This document shows positions 9,845-20,978 of a DNA stretch of 64,000 bases, piece by piece. A program made the position numbers and the translations under genes. The notes under the pieces were generated by a model, which ran no database searches, was not told where the DNA came from, and saw nothing but the letters and a program-made list of their open reading frames with translations. The stretch comes from Microbulbifer agarilyticus (lineage in GTDB: Bacteria; Pseudomonadota; Gammaproteobacteria; Pseudomonadales; Cellvibrionaceae), in assembly GCF_020171345.1 (NCBI RefSeq), contig NZ_JAIUZM010000001.1:372001-436000 (forward strand), written 5' to 3'. How positions within the stretch are numbered: the stretch's first letter is position 1; each line of letters begins with the position of its first letter.

Positions 9845-12667
9845 TTACAGTTCGCGGGCAATTTTTACGATGTCGAAGACTTCGATCTGATCACCAGGCT
9901 TGACGTCATTGTAGTCTTTAACGCCGATACCACATTCCATACCGTTGCGGACTTCCTGCACGTCGTCTTTGAAACGACGCAGGGATTCCAGGTCGCCCTG
10001 GTAGATCACAACGTTGTCACGCAGTACGCGGATCGGCTTGTTGCGGTACACGGTACCCTCGGTAACCATACAACCGGCAATGGCACCAAGTTTCGGGGAG
10101 CGGAATACGTCACGCACTTCGGCGATACCAACGATTTCTTCGCGCTCTTCCGGATCCAGCATGCCAGACAGGGCCTGCTTCACTTCGTCGAGCAGGTTGT
10201 AGATCACGCTGTAGTAACGTACTTCAACACTTTCGGTTTCTGCCAGCTTACGCGCGGCGACATCGGCACGGGTATTAAAGCCGATTACGATTGCGCCGGA
10301 GGTCAGGGCCAGGTTGATATCGTTTTCCGCAATACCACCCACGCCACTGGAAACCACGTTGACGGACACTTCTTCGTTACCGATATCGGCCAGTGCCGCT
10401 TGAATCGCTTCCAAAGATCCACGCACGTCGGCCTTAACCACAACCGGCAGCACTTTCTTCTCACCGGCTTCCATGTTGGCAAACATGTTTTCCAGCTTGG
10501 CGGCCTGCTGACGCTGCATACGCTCGGTGCGCTCTTTGTCGGCACGCTGCTCGGCAACTTCACGAGCTTTACGCTCATCCGCCACAACCATGAATTCGTC
10601 ACCCGCATTCGGGGTGCTATCCAATCCCAGCAGCTCTACCGGTGTAGAGGGGCCCGCTTCTTTCACGGATTTACCCAGTTCGTTAGTCATCGCACGCACG
10701 CGGCCGTAGCTCTGGCCAGCCAACACGATATTACCGCGCTGCAACTCGCCGTTCTGTACCAGCAGGGTGGCAACCACACCGCGGCCTTTTTCCAGGCGCG
10801 CTTCGATCACAACACCGGTGGCCGGTACACCGACCTTGGCTTTCAATTCCAACATCTCAGACTGCAGGGATACTGCTTCCAGCAGCTCATCAATACCCTG
10901 CCCGGTGTGGGCAGATACTTCAATGAACTGGGTGTCGCCGCCCCAGTCTTCAGGAATCACGTCTTTCGCCGCCAGCTCGTTCTTCACACGATCCGGGTCA
11001 GCCGCTTCCTTATCACATTTGTTGATCGCCACAACCAGCGGTACACCGGCGGCCTTGGCGTGGGCGATGGCCTCTTCGGTTTGTGGCATTACACCATCGT
11101 CCGCGGCCACAACCAGGATAACCACGTCGGTCGCCTGGGCACCGCGGGCACGCATGGCGGTAAACGCGGCGTGCCCCGGAGTATCCAGGAAGGCGATCTC
11201 GCCCTGGCTGGTCTTCACCCGGTAAGCACCGATGTGCTGGGTAATACCACCGGCTTCACCGGACGCCACCTTGGTTTCACGGATGTAGTCGAGCAGCGAG
11301 GTTTTGCCGTGGTCAACGTGACCCATAACGGTCACAACCGGGGCACGGCTCACGTCTTCGCCGCCTTCCTGCTGAGATTCAGCAACCAGCGCTTCTTCCA
11401 GCGCATTCTCCGACACCAGCACCACCTTGTGGCCCATTTCTTCGACAATCAGGGTCGCGGTATCGCGATCCAAGCTCTGATTGATGGTGACCATTTCGCC
11501 CATCTTCATCAGGCGCTTGATCAGCTCACCGGCTTTAACATTTAACTGCTTGGCCAACTCGCCGACGGTAATCGTCTCGCCCAGTTGCACTTCGTACACT
11601 TGCTTTCCTGTCGGCTTCTTGAAGCCGTGTGTGTTCTTCACTTTCAGCGTAGGACGAGAAAGTGAGCGGGTGCTGCGCTGATCTTCTTCCGATTCAAAAG
11701 CTTCCAGCGCTGCATCGTACAGGGAGGTTTTGCTGGATTTTTTCGGGCCGGATTTACCGCGACGACTGCTGCGACGCTTGCGCGGCTCGTCATCGTCGCT
11801 GCTGGTGCTATCAACAGCAGCTTCCTGCTTGCGGCGCAAAGAGGGTTTCACGCCACCAGAGGTGTCGGCAGCCGCTTTCTGCTTGGCCTTCTCGGCACGC
11901 TCTTTCTGTTCTTCTTCGACGCGCTTGCGCTCCGCTTCTACGCGCGCTTTTTTCTCTTCCAGCTCTGCCGCTTCACGCTCCGCTTCTTTCTTGCGACGCT
12001 CCATGGCGGCAATACGCATGGCTTCAATATCGTCCACATAGCTGGAGCGAACGGGGGCAGGTGCAGGCTTGGCTTTCGGCGCAGGCTTGGCTTCGGATTT
12101 GGCCTCTGCTGCAGGCTTCTCGGCTTTGACGGCCTCTTCAGCCTTGGCCTCGGCTTCCGCTTTGGCGGCCTCCGCGGCCTCTTTTTCAGCCTGAGCCTGG
12201 GCTTCAGCTTCCGCCTTAGCGCGCGCCTCTGCCTCTGCAGCGTCCTTTTCCGCCTGAGCGCGCTCGGCCGCAGCTTTTTCCGCCGCAGCCAGCTCTTCTT
12301 CCGCCTTCTTCAGTGCGGAAGTATCCACTTCTTCCTGCGGCTGTTCCGCTTCGGACTCTGCACGCTTCACGTAGGTGCGCTTTTTGCGAACTTCCACATT
12401 CACGGTCTTACGGCCAGTGCCAGAGCCGGTTTTCAGCGTGGTGGTGGTTTTACGCTTGAGGGTGATCTTGCGAGGCGCGGCGTCCTCTTCCCCTTTGCTG
12501 CTGCCGTGGCTGCTTTTCAGGAAATTGAGCAAGACCTGCTTCTCTTCTGCAGATACCTTTGCATCCGCTGAAGTGTGGGGCAAACCCGCTTCGTGCATCT
12601 GCTTGAGCAGACGCTCCTCGGTGGCACCAACCGATTTGGCGAGTTCGCTAACTGTTACTTCGGCCAT
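9845..12667 (-). CDS. infB: translation initiation factor IF-2
   Basis: 940 aa, a full-length GTPase that brings fMet-tRNA to the 30S subunit. The N-terminus has the IF2_N motif ([19 protein letters not shown]), a long Ala/Glu/Lys-rich low-complexity helix (about 110-290) and a second IF2_N-like motif near 365. The G domain shows [14 protein letters not shown] (G1), DTPGHAAF (G3) and NKCD (G4). The initiator-tRNA-binding C2 domain ends the protein. Its partners, the fMet tRNAs, start this same gene cluster. An in-frame internal initiation giving a shorter IF-2 form, known in E. coli, cannot be judged here. Confidence 0.98.
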   Translation of the reverse strand: MAEVTVSELAKSVGATEERLLKQMHEAGLPHTSADAKVSAEEKQVLLNFLKSSHGSSKGEEDAAPRKITLKRKTTTTLKTGSGTGRKTVNVEVRKKRTYVKRAESEAEQPQEEVDTSALKKAEEELAAAEKAAAERAQAEKDAAEAEARAKAEAEAQAQAEKEAAEAAKAEAEAKAEEAVKAEKPAAEAKSEAKPAPKAKPAPAPVRSSYVDDIEAMRIAAMERRKKEAEREAAELEEKKARVEAERKRVEEEQKERAEKAKQKAAADTSGGVKPSLRRKQEAAVDSTSSDDDEPRKRRSSRRGKSGPKKSSKTSLYDAALEAFESEEDQRSTRSLSRPTLKVKNTHGFKKPTGKQVYEVQLGETITVGELAKQLNVKAGELIKRLMKMGEMVTINQSLDRDTATLIVEEMGHKVVLVSENALEEALVAESQQEGGEDVSRAPVVTVMGHVDHGKTSLLDYIRETKVASGEAGGITQHIGAYRVKTSQGEIAFLDTPGHAAFTAMRARGAQATDVVILVVAADDGVMPQTEEAIAHAKAAGVPLVVAINKCDKEAADPDRVKNELAAKDVIPEDWGGDTQFIEVSAHTGQGIDELLEAVSLQSEMLELKAKVGVPATGVVIEARLEKGRGVVATLLVQNGELQRGNIVLAGQSYGRVRAMTNELGKSVKEAGPSTPVELLGLDSTPNAGDEFMVVADERKAREVAEQRADKERTERMQRQQAAKLENMFANMEAGEKKVLPVVVKADVRGSLEAIQAALADIGNEEVSVNVVSSGVGGIAENDINLALTSGAIVIGFNTRADVAARKLAETESVEVRYYSVIYNLLDEVKQALSGMLDPEEREEIVGIAEVRDVFRSPKLGAIAGCMVTEGTVYRNKPIRVLRDNVVIYQGDLESLRRFKDDVQEVRNGMECGIGVKDYNDVKPGDQIEVFDIVKIAREL

Positions 12668-12813
12668 TCTCTCTCCTAAAAAGTCGCATTGCGGCGGCGC
12701 GGTATCAATGCATTTTTCCGCTCCGCCCTTGGCCTGACTGGCAGGCTATTCGGGGCGCGCACATCACACTCAGAGTGACGCGCAGGGCCGGGCTCGCACC
12801 CGGCACTTGGGCA

Positions 12814-14316
12814 TTAAGCCTCTTGATCACTGTCGTCGGCGAACCACGGCTCGCGTGCTTTCATGATCAGAGCTGCGGCACGTTCCTGGTCCATGCCTTC
12901 AATTTCCAACAGGTCATCAACGGCCTGCTCCGCCAGGTCCTCCATAGAGGCAACCCCGCGGCTGGCCAGCTGGAACGCCAGCTGTCGGTCCATACCTTCC
13001 ATGTTCAGCAGGTCTTCCTGTGGCTCGGACGCATCCAGCTCCTCCTCGGAGGCCAGCGCCTGAGTCAGCAACGCGTCCTTGGCGCGGGCGCGCAACTCCT
13101 CAGCAATCTCTTCGTCGAAGCCATCGATCGCCAGCATTTCTTCCAGCGGAACATAAGCGACTTCTTCGAGGGAAGTGAAACCCTCGTCCACAAGGACACC
13201 GGCGACATCTTCATCGATGTCCAGGCGCTCCATGAAGGTTTCCATGATGCTGCCAGATTCCGCTTCCTGCTTGGCCTGCCACTCGTCAACGCTCATTACG
13301 TTGATCTGCCACTCGGTCAGCTCGGAAGCCAGGCGCACGTTCTGGCCGCTGCGGCCAATGGCCATTGCCAGGTTTTCTTCCGCTACGGCTACGTCCATAG
13401 AGCCGGCGTCTTCGTCCACCACGATGGATTCGATTTCGGCTGGCGCCATGGCGTTGATTACGAACTGGGCCGGGTTCTCGTCCCACAGGACGATGTCCAC
13501 GCGCTCGCCAGACAACTCGTTAGAGACTGCCTGAACGCGCGCACCGCGCATACCAACACAGGCACCGACCGGGTCGATGCGGCCATCATTGGTGTTCACT
13601 GCAATCTTGGCGCGCAGGCCCGGATCGCGGGCGGCACCACGGATTTCGATCACTTGCTCGGAAATTTCCGGCACTTCAATGCGGAACAATTCGATCAGCA
13701 TTTGCGGGCAGGAGCGGCTCAGCATCAGCTGCGGGCCACGGGCTTCCGGTTGGATTTCCAGCAGGATGGCGCGTACGCGATCGCCGAGGCGGAAAATCTC
13801 ACGACCAACCAGCTGGTCGCGGGGCAGGCGCGCTTCGGCATTGTTGCCCAGGTCCACCGCGATAAAGTCGCGAGTCACCTTCTTCACGGTACCGCTGACC
13901 ATTTCGCCAACGCGATCGCGATACTCATCGACGATCTTGGCGCGTTCGGCTTCACGGACCTTCTGAACGATTACCTGCTTGGCAGTTTGTGCTGCGATAC
14001 GACCGAAGCCTACGTTTTCCACCTGTTCGCGGAATACGTCACCCGCTTTCAGCTCGGGATCTTTTTCATGGGCTTCTTCCAGAGTGAACTGGGTACCCAG
14101 CTCTGCCAGAGTGTCGTCGTCAACGACTTCCCAGCTACGGAAGGTTTCATAGTCACCACTGCGGCGATCGATGATCACTTCGATAGTGGAATCTTCGTCG
14201 TAGCGCTTCTTGGTGGCCGTCGCGAGCGCCACTTCGATTGCCTGGAAAATAATATCCCGGTCAACGCCTTTCTCGTTGGAAACCGCTTCGGCTACCAGCA
14301 AGATTTCTTTGTTCAT
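12814..14316 (-). CDS. nusA: transcription elongation/termination factor NusA
   Basis: 500 aa. The N-terminal RNA-polymerase-binding domain (about 1-125) is followed by S1 (about 135-200), two KH domains (about 205-345) and two C-terminal acidic repeats (about 365-490), as in E. coli NusA. It modulates pausing, termination and antitermination. It lies between rimP and infB in the conserved operon. The 146-nt gap to infB holds only GC-rich hairpins, including GCCGGG-CTCGCA-CCCGGC around 12786-12803. Confidence 0.98.
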   Translation of the reverse strand: MNKEILLVAEAVSNEKGVDRDIIFQAIEVALATATKKRYDEDSTIEVIIDRRSGDYETFRSWEVVDDDTLAELGTQFTLEEAHEKDPELKAGDVFREQVENVGFGRIAAQTAKQVIVQKVREAERAKIVDEYRDRVGEMVSGTVKKVTRDFIAVDLGNNAEARLPRDQLVGREIFRLGDRVRAILLEIQPEARGPQLMLSRSCPQMLIELFRIEVPEISEQVIEIRGAARDPGLRAKIAVNTNDGRIDPVGACVGMRGARVQAVSNELSGERVDIVLWDENPAQFVINAMAPAEIESIVVDEDAGSMDVAVAEENLAMAIGRSGQNVRLASELTEWQINVMSVDEWQAKQEAESGSIMETFMERLDIDEDVAGVLVDEGFTSLEEVAYVPLEEMLAIDGFDEEIAEELRARAKDALLTQALASEEELDASEPQEDLLNMEGMDRQLAFQLASRGVASMEDLAEQAVDDLLEIEGMDQERAAALIMKAREPWFADDSDQEA

Positions 14317-14470
14317 GCAGCTGCCTCTTCAAAAACGCTACGTGGTGACTATTCAATGCTTTGATAGAACCGTTACCGGTGGTTCCACCCACTACTTCCG
14401 CATTGCCCTTTCTAGTTGGCCCGAAAACCGGACACTGGCCCAAAATTCAGGCCCGAAACTTTGTTACCGC

Positions 14471-14941
14471 TTATTTGCTGTCATCAAATTGCGGAATGAT
14501 ATTTGCCTTCTCGATACTGTCGATGGGCAGTAAATATTCATTTTCGCTATCGATACGCAGGACGATTTCATCGCCCTCCACACCGGCCAGCAGACCGCGC
14601 CATTTGCGCTGTCCGTCCAGTGGCATACGCAGGCGCAATTCAATCTGGGCACCGATATAACGCTGGTACTGTTCCAGCTTGTACAGCGGGCGGTCCATCC
14701 CGGGGGAGGACACTTCCAGGGTGTACTTGCTGCTAATGGGATCTTCCACATCCATCACCGCGCTGACCTGGCGACTGACCTTTTCACAGTCATCCACGGA
14801 GATGCCGCGCTCGGCGTCGATATAAATTCGCAGCAGGGCGTTGCGGCCGTGGGTCTGGTAATCGATCCCCCACAGCTCGCAATCCAGTGATTCAACCACC
14901 GGAGCCAGAAGCTCTTCCAAAAGTTCGCGCTTGCTTGCCAT
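14471..14941 (-). CDS. rimP: ribosome maturation factor RimP
   Basis: 156 aa with the ATG at 14941 ([19 protein letters not shown]), matching the ~150-aa family. A longer frame to 15031 has a Gly/Arg-rich extension unlike RimP. RimP binds the free 30S subunit and helps early 16S assembly. The [16 protein letters not shown] motif of the N-terminal domain and the C-terminal SH3-like barrel are present. It is the first protein gene after the tRNA-fMet genes, separated from them by a terminator hairpin that probably attenuates read-through. Confidence 0.95.
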   Translation of the reverse strand: MASKRELLEELLAPVVESLDCELWGIDYQTHGRNALLRIYIDAERGISVDDCEKVSRQVSAVMDVEDPISSKYTLEVSSPGMDRPLYKLEQYQRYIGAQIELRLRMPLDGQRKWRGLLAGVEGDEIVLRIDSENEYLLPIDSIEKANIIPQFDDSK

Positions 14942-15137
14942 ATCACCACTTTGGCCCCGGCCCGCGCCAATCGCAGTGCGACTGCCCGGAGGGGCGGATG
15001 CGCGATCGCTTGTGCCGACCGCAAAAAACAAAAAATGGGCAGCGGAGCTAACCCCACGGCCCGAATGAGAAACCGCGGCGCCGACTCCCGGCCCATTCGG
15101 ATGGCAAACCGGGAAATTCCCGTTTACCGCAGATACG

Positions 15138-15160
15138 AAAAAGCCCCTAATAGGGGCTTC
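15138..15160 (-). terminator. terminator/attenuator between tRNA-fMet and rimP
   Basis: On the minus strand: GAAGCCCCTA-TTAGGGGCTTTTTC, a 7-8 bp stem with a T5 run, 41 nt after the tRNA 3' end. It should stop most tRNA transcripts and allow partial read-through into rimP-nusA-infB. Confidence 0.85.
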
Positions 15161-15200
15161 AACTGCGTAGCCACATAGTATTTATGCAACCACAAGAATT

Positions 15201-15277
<77 letters not shown>

Positions 15278-15333
15278 ACAACAACTCTGGGGCTAGGCGA
15301 CCACTTAAACCTCATGAAGTATAAATGGAAATT

Positions 15334-15366
15334 TGGTAGCGGGGGCAGGATTTGAACCTATGGCCT
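15334..15366 (-). pseudogene. 3' fragment of a third tRNA-fMet
   Basis: The CCA end, 3' acceptor strand and T arm (about 15334-15360) are identical to the two flanking fMet genes, and a few flanking bases are shared too. The sequence then diverges at the variable/anticodon region, and no matching 5' acceptor strand (GCGGGG) follows. A degenerate hairpin with CAT in the loop (about 15369-15387) may be the remnant of the anticodon arm. I read it as a broken copy left by duplication or recombination. Confidence 0.75.
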
Positions 15367-15438
15367 TCGCCGGCTATGCCGCCAGAGGTAAAGAGAGAGC
15401 CCGTCGGGCAACTCAGCAGAACCACTGAAACCAAATTT

Positions 15439-15515
<77 letters not shown>

Positions 15516-15589
15516 CCAACGACCCGGAAGTCGACCTGGTAAGTCTCGACTTCCTGCGGTGGGTGACCCCAACCGCTCAGAGGCTGCGC

Positions 15590-15618
15590 ATTCTATTGAT
15601 CGCCCCACTGGGAGTCAA
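15590..15618 (-). promoter_or_regulatory. sigma70-type promoter of the tRNA-fMet genes
   Basis: On the minus strand TTGACT (15618-15613) and TAGAAT (15595-15590) are exactly 17 nt apart, the ideal spacing. The -10 box is followed by a GC-rich discriminator (GCGCAGCC), as in stable-RNA promoters under stringent control. Transcripts would cover both fMet genes and, by read-through, the rimP-nusA-infB operon. Confidence 0.75.
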
Positions 15619-15815
15619 GTCACTTCTGGCATTAAATTACTCCCAGCAGTTTCCGGACTTAAACCAGCTGCGCGATACTTTCTGTATAGACTATGTAGAT
15701 GACCGTAGTTGGCCGTATATCGCGCCAAGTCGACACCCGGAATCAAGAGTTACCGAACGGTCACACAGCATCCAAGCTTTTGGGGAGCGCTTAGCGCGCC
15801 CCCAACGAGGCCCGA
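15619..15815. other. noncoding gap upstream of the tRNA promoter
   Basis: With 15516-15618 this makes a 300-nt stretch without a gene. Apart from the tRNA promoter and the hairpin next to the OmpA-protein stop I see nothing coding and no recognisable repeat. It is the left boundary of the region that separates tRNA-fMet from tRNA-Leu. Confidence 0.6.
15780..15805 (-). terminator. weak terminator-like hairpin after the OmpA/barrel gene
   Basis: An imperfect palindrome, TTGGGGGCGC-GCTAA-GCGCTCCCCAA on the minus strand, starts 11 nt after the stop codon. There is no proper T-run after it, so termination may be partial or factor-dependent. Confidence 0.4.
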
Positions 15816-18800
15816 TCAGAACTTGCCCACCATGTTGATAAACACGCCCTGACTATCGTAATCGAGATCGGTCAGATCATCGGAGAAGTCGGTAAAGTTA
15901 TAACCGACGCCAGCCTTGAAGTTACGCCCCATCTGACGGTAGAGCGCGAGCAGAGCGCCGCTTCTGCGGTCACCGGCTTCCGGCAGGTCGAGCATCCGCC
16001 CTTCAATCAGCAGGTCCCACTGGTTGACGAAGTGCCAGTCCGCACGCAGCACGTACAGGTGCGCGGTACTGTCGAAGAACTCCGGATTTTCCCGCTCCAT
16101 GCTCAACTGGCCGAGACGGTAGGCGTACTTGGCTCCCAGGGTCCAACGACGCGTCAGGTCGTAGTTGGTGTCCACAGAGAAGATATGACTCTTCTGCACA
16201 TAATCAATCGCGCTGCTGCGGCTGCTCGAAGTCACCAGTACCTGATCGGATGTGGGCACATTGTAGAAATAGGTGTACTTCAACAAGGTGTTCCAGCGAT
16301 CGTTATCCACCGGGCGATAGGCGTAGCCCATGACCCCCTCGGTAAACTTACCGTCATAGAACTGCCCAGCAGAACTCTCGCTGTCGGAATAATTCAGCTT
16401 GCCGACGAGGCGCCAGTCGGCACTCAGCTGATAGCTGAGGGCATTTTTCAGCAACCAGGTTTTGCGCTCGTTTTCCAGCACGGTTTGATTGGACGGCTCA
16501 CCGGTATCGCTGACCACGGACTCGGTCAGCGTTTGCATATTGTCGACCCGGTACTCCACCGCACTGGACCAACGCAATTCGCCATCGTTAAAGCCCATGC
16601 TCGCACCCATGGCGCGGCGCTCGGTTTCGGCACCGGTACGCGGGTCCTCCAGTGTACCGGCCTCGAGGTTGGTACCGTAATTCCATTTATCATTGGGCGC
16701 CAGGTCCACCCCCAATGCGTGGGTCAGTCCGGTGGACACATCACCATGGGTGTAGCGTTCCTCACCATAAATACTCGTGGTATCCGAGAAGCGACTGCGG
16801 AAACCACTGTTCAGGTTGCCGCGCCGCGCACGCACGCCGGTATCGGTGCGCTCGTTGTCCAGGGTGTAATTCAGGTATAGGTTGGTGCGGTCGGTCACCA
16901 GGAAATCGGTACCGACACTGGCGGCGGTACCGGTATCACCACCGGACAGCTCACTGTCCACGGTAAAGCGATCGCTTACCCGGTAGGCGCCGCCGAAACC
17001 AACGCGATTGTTTTCGTCTCGGCTACCCGAGACGTCCGCGGTGCGCTGCACAAAACCAAACGCGCTCCAGTTGGCACCGGAATCGTAGCCGGCCTGAACC
17101 GCGACATCGGTACGGTCGCCCTGCTTCTGCGTGAGTGGCACCACCGGTGACAGGTCTTCCCGGGAATCGGAACGCGCGGCCGCGGCGAGACGCCAGCGGT
17201 CACTCAAGCGATACCCCAACTCCACATCGGTAGCGGCGGTCTGCAGGCCCTGCTGCTGTTCCTTGCTATCGGTTTTTAACGCGACATCGAAGCGCTCGCC
17301 AATTGGCACATTGATTGCGCCACCGTACTGTTCGGTTTCGCGGGTAGCCAGCTGACCGGGCGCTGAAAAGCCCGCGTCCCGCTGTTGAGCGTACACAGAT
17401 ACGGAGCCGCGCGTGCCGGCAAAAAAATCATCCAGCTGCATCGCCGCTTCGACCTTGCTCGCACCTGCTTTTGCGTTCGGGTCGATGGGGTCAATCGAAT
17501 CGATCGGGTCTTCCAAACTAAAGCTGTAACCACCATCCAGAGAAGAAAGACTTTCCAGGGTGTTACCCTGGCTCTCTGCAGTTTCCAGCTTGACCCAGGT
17601 GCCCGCCGATTTGCGCAAGGTCAGGTCGACACCATTCAGGGAGGACTCGTTGTCCTCTTCATCCTGTTGGCTCGCAGTGAGGCCAATACGCACATGGTCA
17701 CCGGCCCAGTAGTGCGCACTACCGCCCACGGCAAGAGTGTCCAGGTCTTCGAAACCCGGGGTGTATTCGTAGCGGGCAACCAGATACTGGGGGTTGCCGT
17801 TATAGGAACCATCCTGAATGATCAGGTTGTCCCCGGCGATCGCCGACAGCGGACGATTCAGTACCACGCGGCCCTGAATGTAATCCACATCGTAATCGAT
17901 CACCGGTGTGAGGTTTTTCACCCCCAGCACCAGGCCGGAATTTTTATCCCGCACTTCCACGCGCAGACGCTCGGACCCGGTAAGGATGTCCTGGTGTCGC
18001 AGGTAATACAGTGAACCGCCGGTACCACGGAATTCGTCGCGGCCGGCAATGGTGCCCGGTTCCGCGCTGAATGCATCAATTTCAAAACGCTTCTCACCAA
18101 AGTCGGTGACGTCATCGGTTTCGAAATGGAAATTGGCCCCGTAGAGCGCACGGTCAATATGCGCCAGCTCATTATCGGTGTGCGATGCTTTAAAGTTACC
18201 CCACAGACCGTAGTCGTCGTAGTTCTCAAGCTTGATGTAGAACTTGCCGGAGGTGGGCGCATCTTCCACTACGGTGGAGTCGTCACCAAAGGTGGGGTAG
18301 TACAGGTCGCTGTCCAGACGCCGGAAAAGTGCATCCGGTGTCTTTTCCATAAAGTTGGAAAACAGCTCGTCGATCGGACCTTCTTCGGTATCGGCACTGG
18401 CAGACAGGCGCCAGCCATCACCAAAGCTACCGCTGGTGTAAAACGCCAGACGGCCGTCGTAACTTGCGGAATTGTCGTAGTGGGTTTCGTCCCCGGTCAC
18501 CAGGGCAGCCGGGCCATTGGTATCGTCATGAGCGATGGTGACATCGGCGATACCCACACTGAACCAATCGCTTTGGTTGAACTCCAGATCCCGCAGGAAC
18601 AGCTCACCATTGCCGTGCTCGTCCAGCACCGCCACTTCCACAGTGTGCAGCCCCTTGGCAAAAATTTCCTCGGCAACAAAAGCGCCCTCGCTGCTCACGG
18701 GCACTTCCCTGCCCGCCAACCACACACTGTGGTTCGCCGGAATCTCCGCACCGTTCACCAGCACCGCATTGCCGCTCACCGGAATATTCTGCTCGGCGAG

Positions 18801-20978
18801 ACGGTTTTCCCCGTAACCTACCAGCAGCTCGGTCTCGGTGGTCGCTTCCCGCAGCTGTGGCTCAAAGTTGTCCACAAGCCAAAGTGTCTGCGGGCGCGTT
18901 TCATCAAAGCGCTGTTTCCAGTCATAGACCCGCAACACATATTTCAGTTTTTTCAGCGGTGCCTGGAAGCTTTCCAAATTTGCATCCCATTCACCCTCGC
19001 CATTCTGGTCCAGCGTAACCACGGCCAACGGCGTATCCCGCAGGGACTGCTCTTCCTCAAAAATACGCACTTCCCCACGGGTAATAAACGAGGGGTAGTT
19101 GGTGTAGTGCTTGAATTGGACGCGACTTTCGACCAGCTCGGTTTCCGGGTCATCCGCATAGCGGATGGTATTCGGGAATGCGGTGACATTGAGGCGCGGT
19201 TGCATCGACTGATTGTCAAAACGGAACTGGATGTTGGCCTGTTCCAGCGCGACGTCGGTACAGCGCTGTAAATCTGCGGAATTCTTGTGCGGATCGTATT
19301 CCGGGGCGCCGTCCACGGTAATGCGCATCAGGTTCAATGCGTACGGGTTATGCGCCACGGCTTCCTGTTGCAGGCGTTCGATCTCCAGACGGTCCTGCTC
19401 GGCGAGAATCGCTAATTCGTCGTATAGCACCTGCACTTCCACACGGGCACCATCCATGTGGATAAACCCAGTCTGCACCACATCCTTGGACTCTACATAG
19501 CCCCGCCCGTGGAACTCCACCTGGTTATCTTCAAGGCCCAGTTTTTCCTGCACTACCTGCATGGTTTTCTTGGCGCGCGCGGAAGACAGGCCCACGTCGT
19601 CGCCATACACCATGGCCTCACGACGCTCCATACGCTGATTATCGCTGTAACCGACAAAGCTCAGGCGCACATTCGACTTGCCTGCCACTTCATCCATCAA
19701 CCGCTGCATCTGTGCCAGCTGGACACTGGAAATCTGTGGGTCACCGCTGTTAAGGAAAATCGGCGGTACCTCGCCGGTGGGCGACTCATGGGCGATGGTA
19801 ATGGTTTCTGCCGTAGCGGACTCCGGGCAGGCCTGCACGCCATCAGCGGCGGTTTCCAGCAGGTCGTCGTACCAGAACTCCACCTCTACCCGATGATTGA
19901 GGGAACGCCCCTTGGCGGTGTCGTTGGCGGCAACCGGCTGGGTTGCGCCCTTGCCACTGCTAGTCACCATGTAACCCGGCAGATTCAGCTGATCCGCAAC
20001 CGCCAGTGCTACCCGCCGTGCCTCGGCGCGGGACAGCGCCATCTGATCGTCATACAGCTCGGCCGGACCTTCCGGGAACGACGCCGCATTGGTATGGCCG
20101 ACAAAGTGAATGGTGAGATTGGGCTTATCCAGTAAGGTACTGCGCACCTCCTGAATGCGGCGCACAAAGGCCGCCGGCAAGTCCACCTGCCCCGGCTCCA
20201 GGCGCAGCGGCGAAACCAAATTTTTTAGGCGTGCGCGCTGATCAGAACCATCGCTATAACGCAGCTTACACACGGTTTCCTGGCGGCAGACCTGCACCCG
20301 GTTCAACTGCAGGGCCTGGGCGCGACGCTGGGCATCGCGCGCCTGCTGATCCAGCTCGAAATAGCGCAGCGTTAAATCAACCCGACGATTGAGTTCGCGC
20401 CCCTGCGCGGTGATATTTTCCGTAAGCGGTTCGCTATCCCCATGCGTTTCCACCACGATGGCATCGTCCGGCAACTCCAGCGCGGTCTGAAAATACTCCG
20501 CAACCCGCTGAGCACGCGCCAGCGCGAAGGCAGTTTTATCCGCGTACTCCGCCTGCTGCGCATCGCTCAGCGGCGCGCTGTCGGTGTGACCGGTAAAAAT
20601 CAGCTGCAATTCATGGGCATTTTCCAGCGCCGCCAGTTTCTCTTTCAGCTGCGCAACAAACTCTTCTGGCAGTTCATCGTCTACCTCGCGGTAAACCAGT
20701 GGCGGCAGCGCGTCTTTTTCCAACACCGCCTCTTCCGGGGCGACAAACACCTCCGCGTCCTGTACCCATAACTGGCCCACCTCGGGTATCAAGGTGGTCT
20801 CGGTGTTACTGCCGAGGGGTTTATCGGTGTAATCCGCGGTGCTTTCAATCTGTGGCGAAAGTCCGGGGATTTTCTGCCACCAGGATATATCTTGCTGACT
20901 GGCTTCCTGAGCAAAAGCCGAGGTACCAGCCAGCGCGGCAATGATCATCGCCAGTTTTTTTTGTGAAGGACGGAACAT
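15816..20978 (-). CDS. giant outer-membrane protein, three OmpA-like domains plus beta-barrel
   Basis: 1720 aa. A signal peptide ends at ALAGTSAFA (~residue 24). Three OmpA_C-like modules follow at about 95-210, 262-372 and 405-522; the first two have the GHTDS/GHTNA loop and the NRRVDLTL/NHRVEVEF end, while the third is degenerate (GYSDN, GARVEVQV). A linker with Ig-like strands runs to ~860, then about 850 residues of alternating beta-strands ending in Phe, as in an outer-membrane barrel. The OmpA modules could hold peptidoglycan. Internal OmpA modules before a barrel are unusual. The ATG at 20978 overlaps the stop of the DUF11 gene by one base (TGATG), so the two products are made together and probably act together. 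It could display or secrete the DUF11 protein; this is inference. Confidence 0.85.
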   Translation of the reverse strand: MFRPSQKKLAMIIAALAGTSAFAQEASQQDISWWQKIPGLSPQIESTADYTDKPLGSNTETTLIPEVGQLWVQDAEVFVAPEEAVLEKDALPPLVYREVDDELPEEFVAQLKEKLAALENAHELQLIFTGHTDSAPLSDAQQAEYADKTAFALARAQRVAEYFQTALELPDDAIVVETHGDSEPLTENITAQGRELNRRVDLTLRYFELDQQARDAQRRAQALQLNRVQVCRQETVCKLRYSDGSDQRARLKNLVSPLRLEPGQVDLPAAFVRRIQEVRSTLLDKPNLTIHFVGHTNAASFPEGPAELYDDQMALSRAEARRVALAVADQLNLPGYMVTSSGKGATQPVAANDTAKGRSLNHRVEVEFWYDDLLETAADGVQACPESATAETITIAHESPTGEVPPIFLNSGDPQISSVQLAQMQRLMDEVAGKSNVRLSFVGYSDNQRMERREAMVYGDDVGLSSARAKKTMQVVQEKLGLEDNQVEFHGRGYVESKDVVQTGFIHMDGARVEVQVLYDELAILAEQDRLEIERLQQEAVAHNPYALNLMRITVDGAPEYDPHKNSADLQRCTDVALEQANIQFRFDNQSMQPRLNVTAFPNTIRYADDPETELVESRVQFKHYTNYPSFITRGEVRIFEEEQSLRDTPLAVVTLDQNGEGEWDANLESFQAPLKKLKYVLRVYDWKQRFDETRPQTLWLVDNFEPQLREATTETELLVGYGENRLAEQNIPVSGNAVLVNGAEIPANHSVWLAGREVPVSSEGAFVAEEIFAKGLHTVEVAVLDEHGNGELFLRDLEFNQSDWFSVGIADVTIAHDDTNGPAALVTGDETHYDNSASYDGRLAFYTSGSFGDGWRLSASADTEEGPIDELFSNFMEKTPDALFRRLDSDLYYPTFGDDSTVVEDAPTSGKFYIKLENYDDYGLWGNFKASHTDNELAHIDRALYGANFHFETDDVTDFGEKRFEIDAFSAEPGTIAGRDEFRGTGGSLYYLRHQDILTGSERLRVEVRDKNSGLVLGVKNLTPVIDYDVDYIQGRVVLNRPLSAIAGDNLIIQDGSYNGNPQYLVARYEYTPGFEDLDTLAVGGSAHYWAGDHVRIGLTASQQDEEDNESSLNGVDLTLRKSAGTWVKLETAESQGNTLESLSSLDGGYSFSLEDPIDSIDPIDPNAKAGASKVEAAMQLDDFFAGTRGSVSVYAQQRDAGFSAPGQLATRETEQYGGAINVPIGERFDVALKTDSKEQQQGLQTAATDVELGYRLSDRWRLAAAARSDSREDLSPVVPLTQKQGDRTDVAVQAGYDSGANWSAFGFVQRTADVSGSRDENNRVGFGGAYRVSDRFTVDSELSGGDTGTAASVGTDFLVTDRTNLYLNYTLDNERTDTGVRARRGNLNSGFRSRFSDTTSIYGEERYTHGDVSTGLTHALGVDLAPNDKWNYGTNLEAGTLEDPRTGAETERRAMGASMGFNDGELRWSSAVEYRVDNMQTLTESVVSDTGEPSNQTVLENERKTWLLKNALSYQLSADWRLVGKLNYSDSESSAGQFYDGKFTEGVMGYAYRPVDNDRWNTLLKYTYFYNVPTSDQVLVTSSSRSSAIDYVQKSHIFSVDTNYDLTRRWTLGAKYAYRLGQLSMERENPEFFDSTAHLYVLRADWHFVNQWDLLIEGRMLDLPEAGDRRSGALLALYRQMGRNFKAGVGYNFTDFSDDLTDLDYDSQGVFINMVGKF

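Noticed and set aside
12775..14364. 529-codon open frame opposite nusA
   Set aside because: Shadow of nusA; no start signal and no domain.
14942..15031. N-terminal extension of rimP
   Set aside because: The extra 30 residues are Gly/Arg-rich and unlike RimP; the ATG at 14941 gives the family length.
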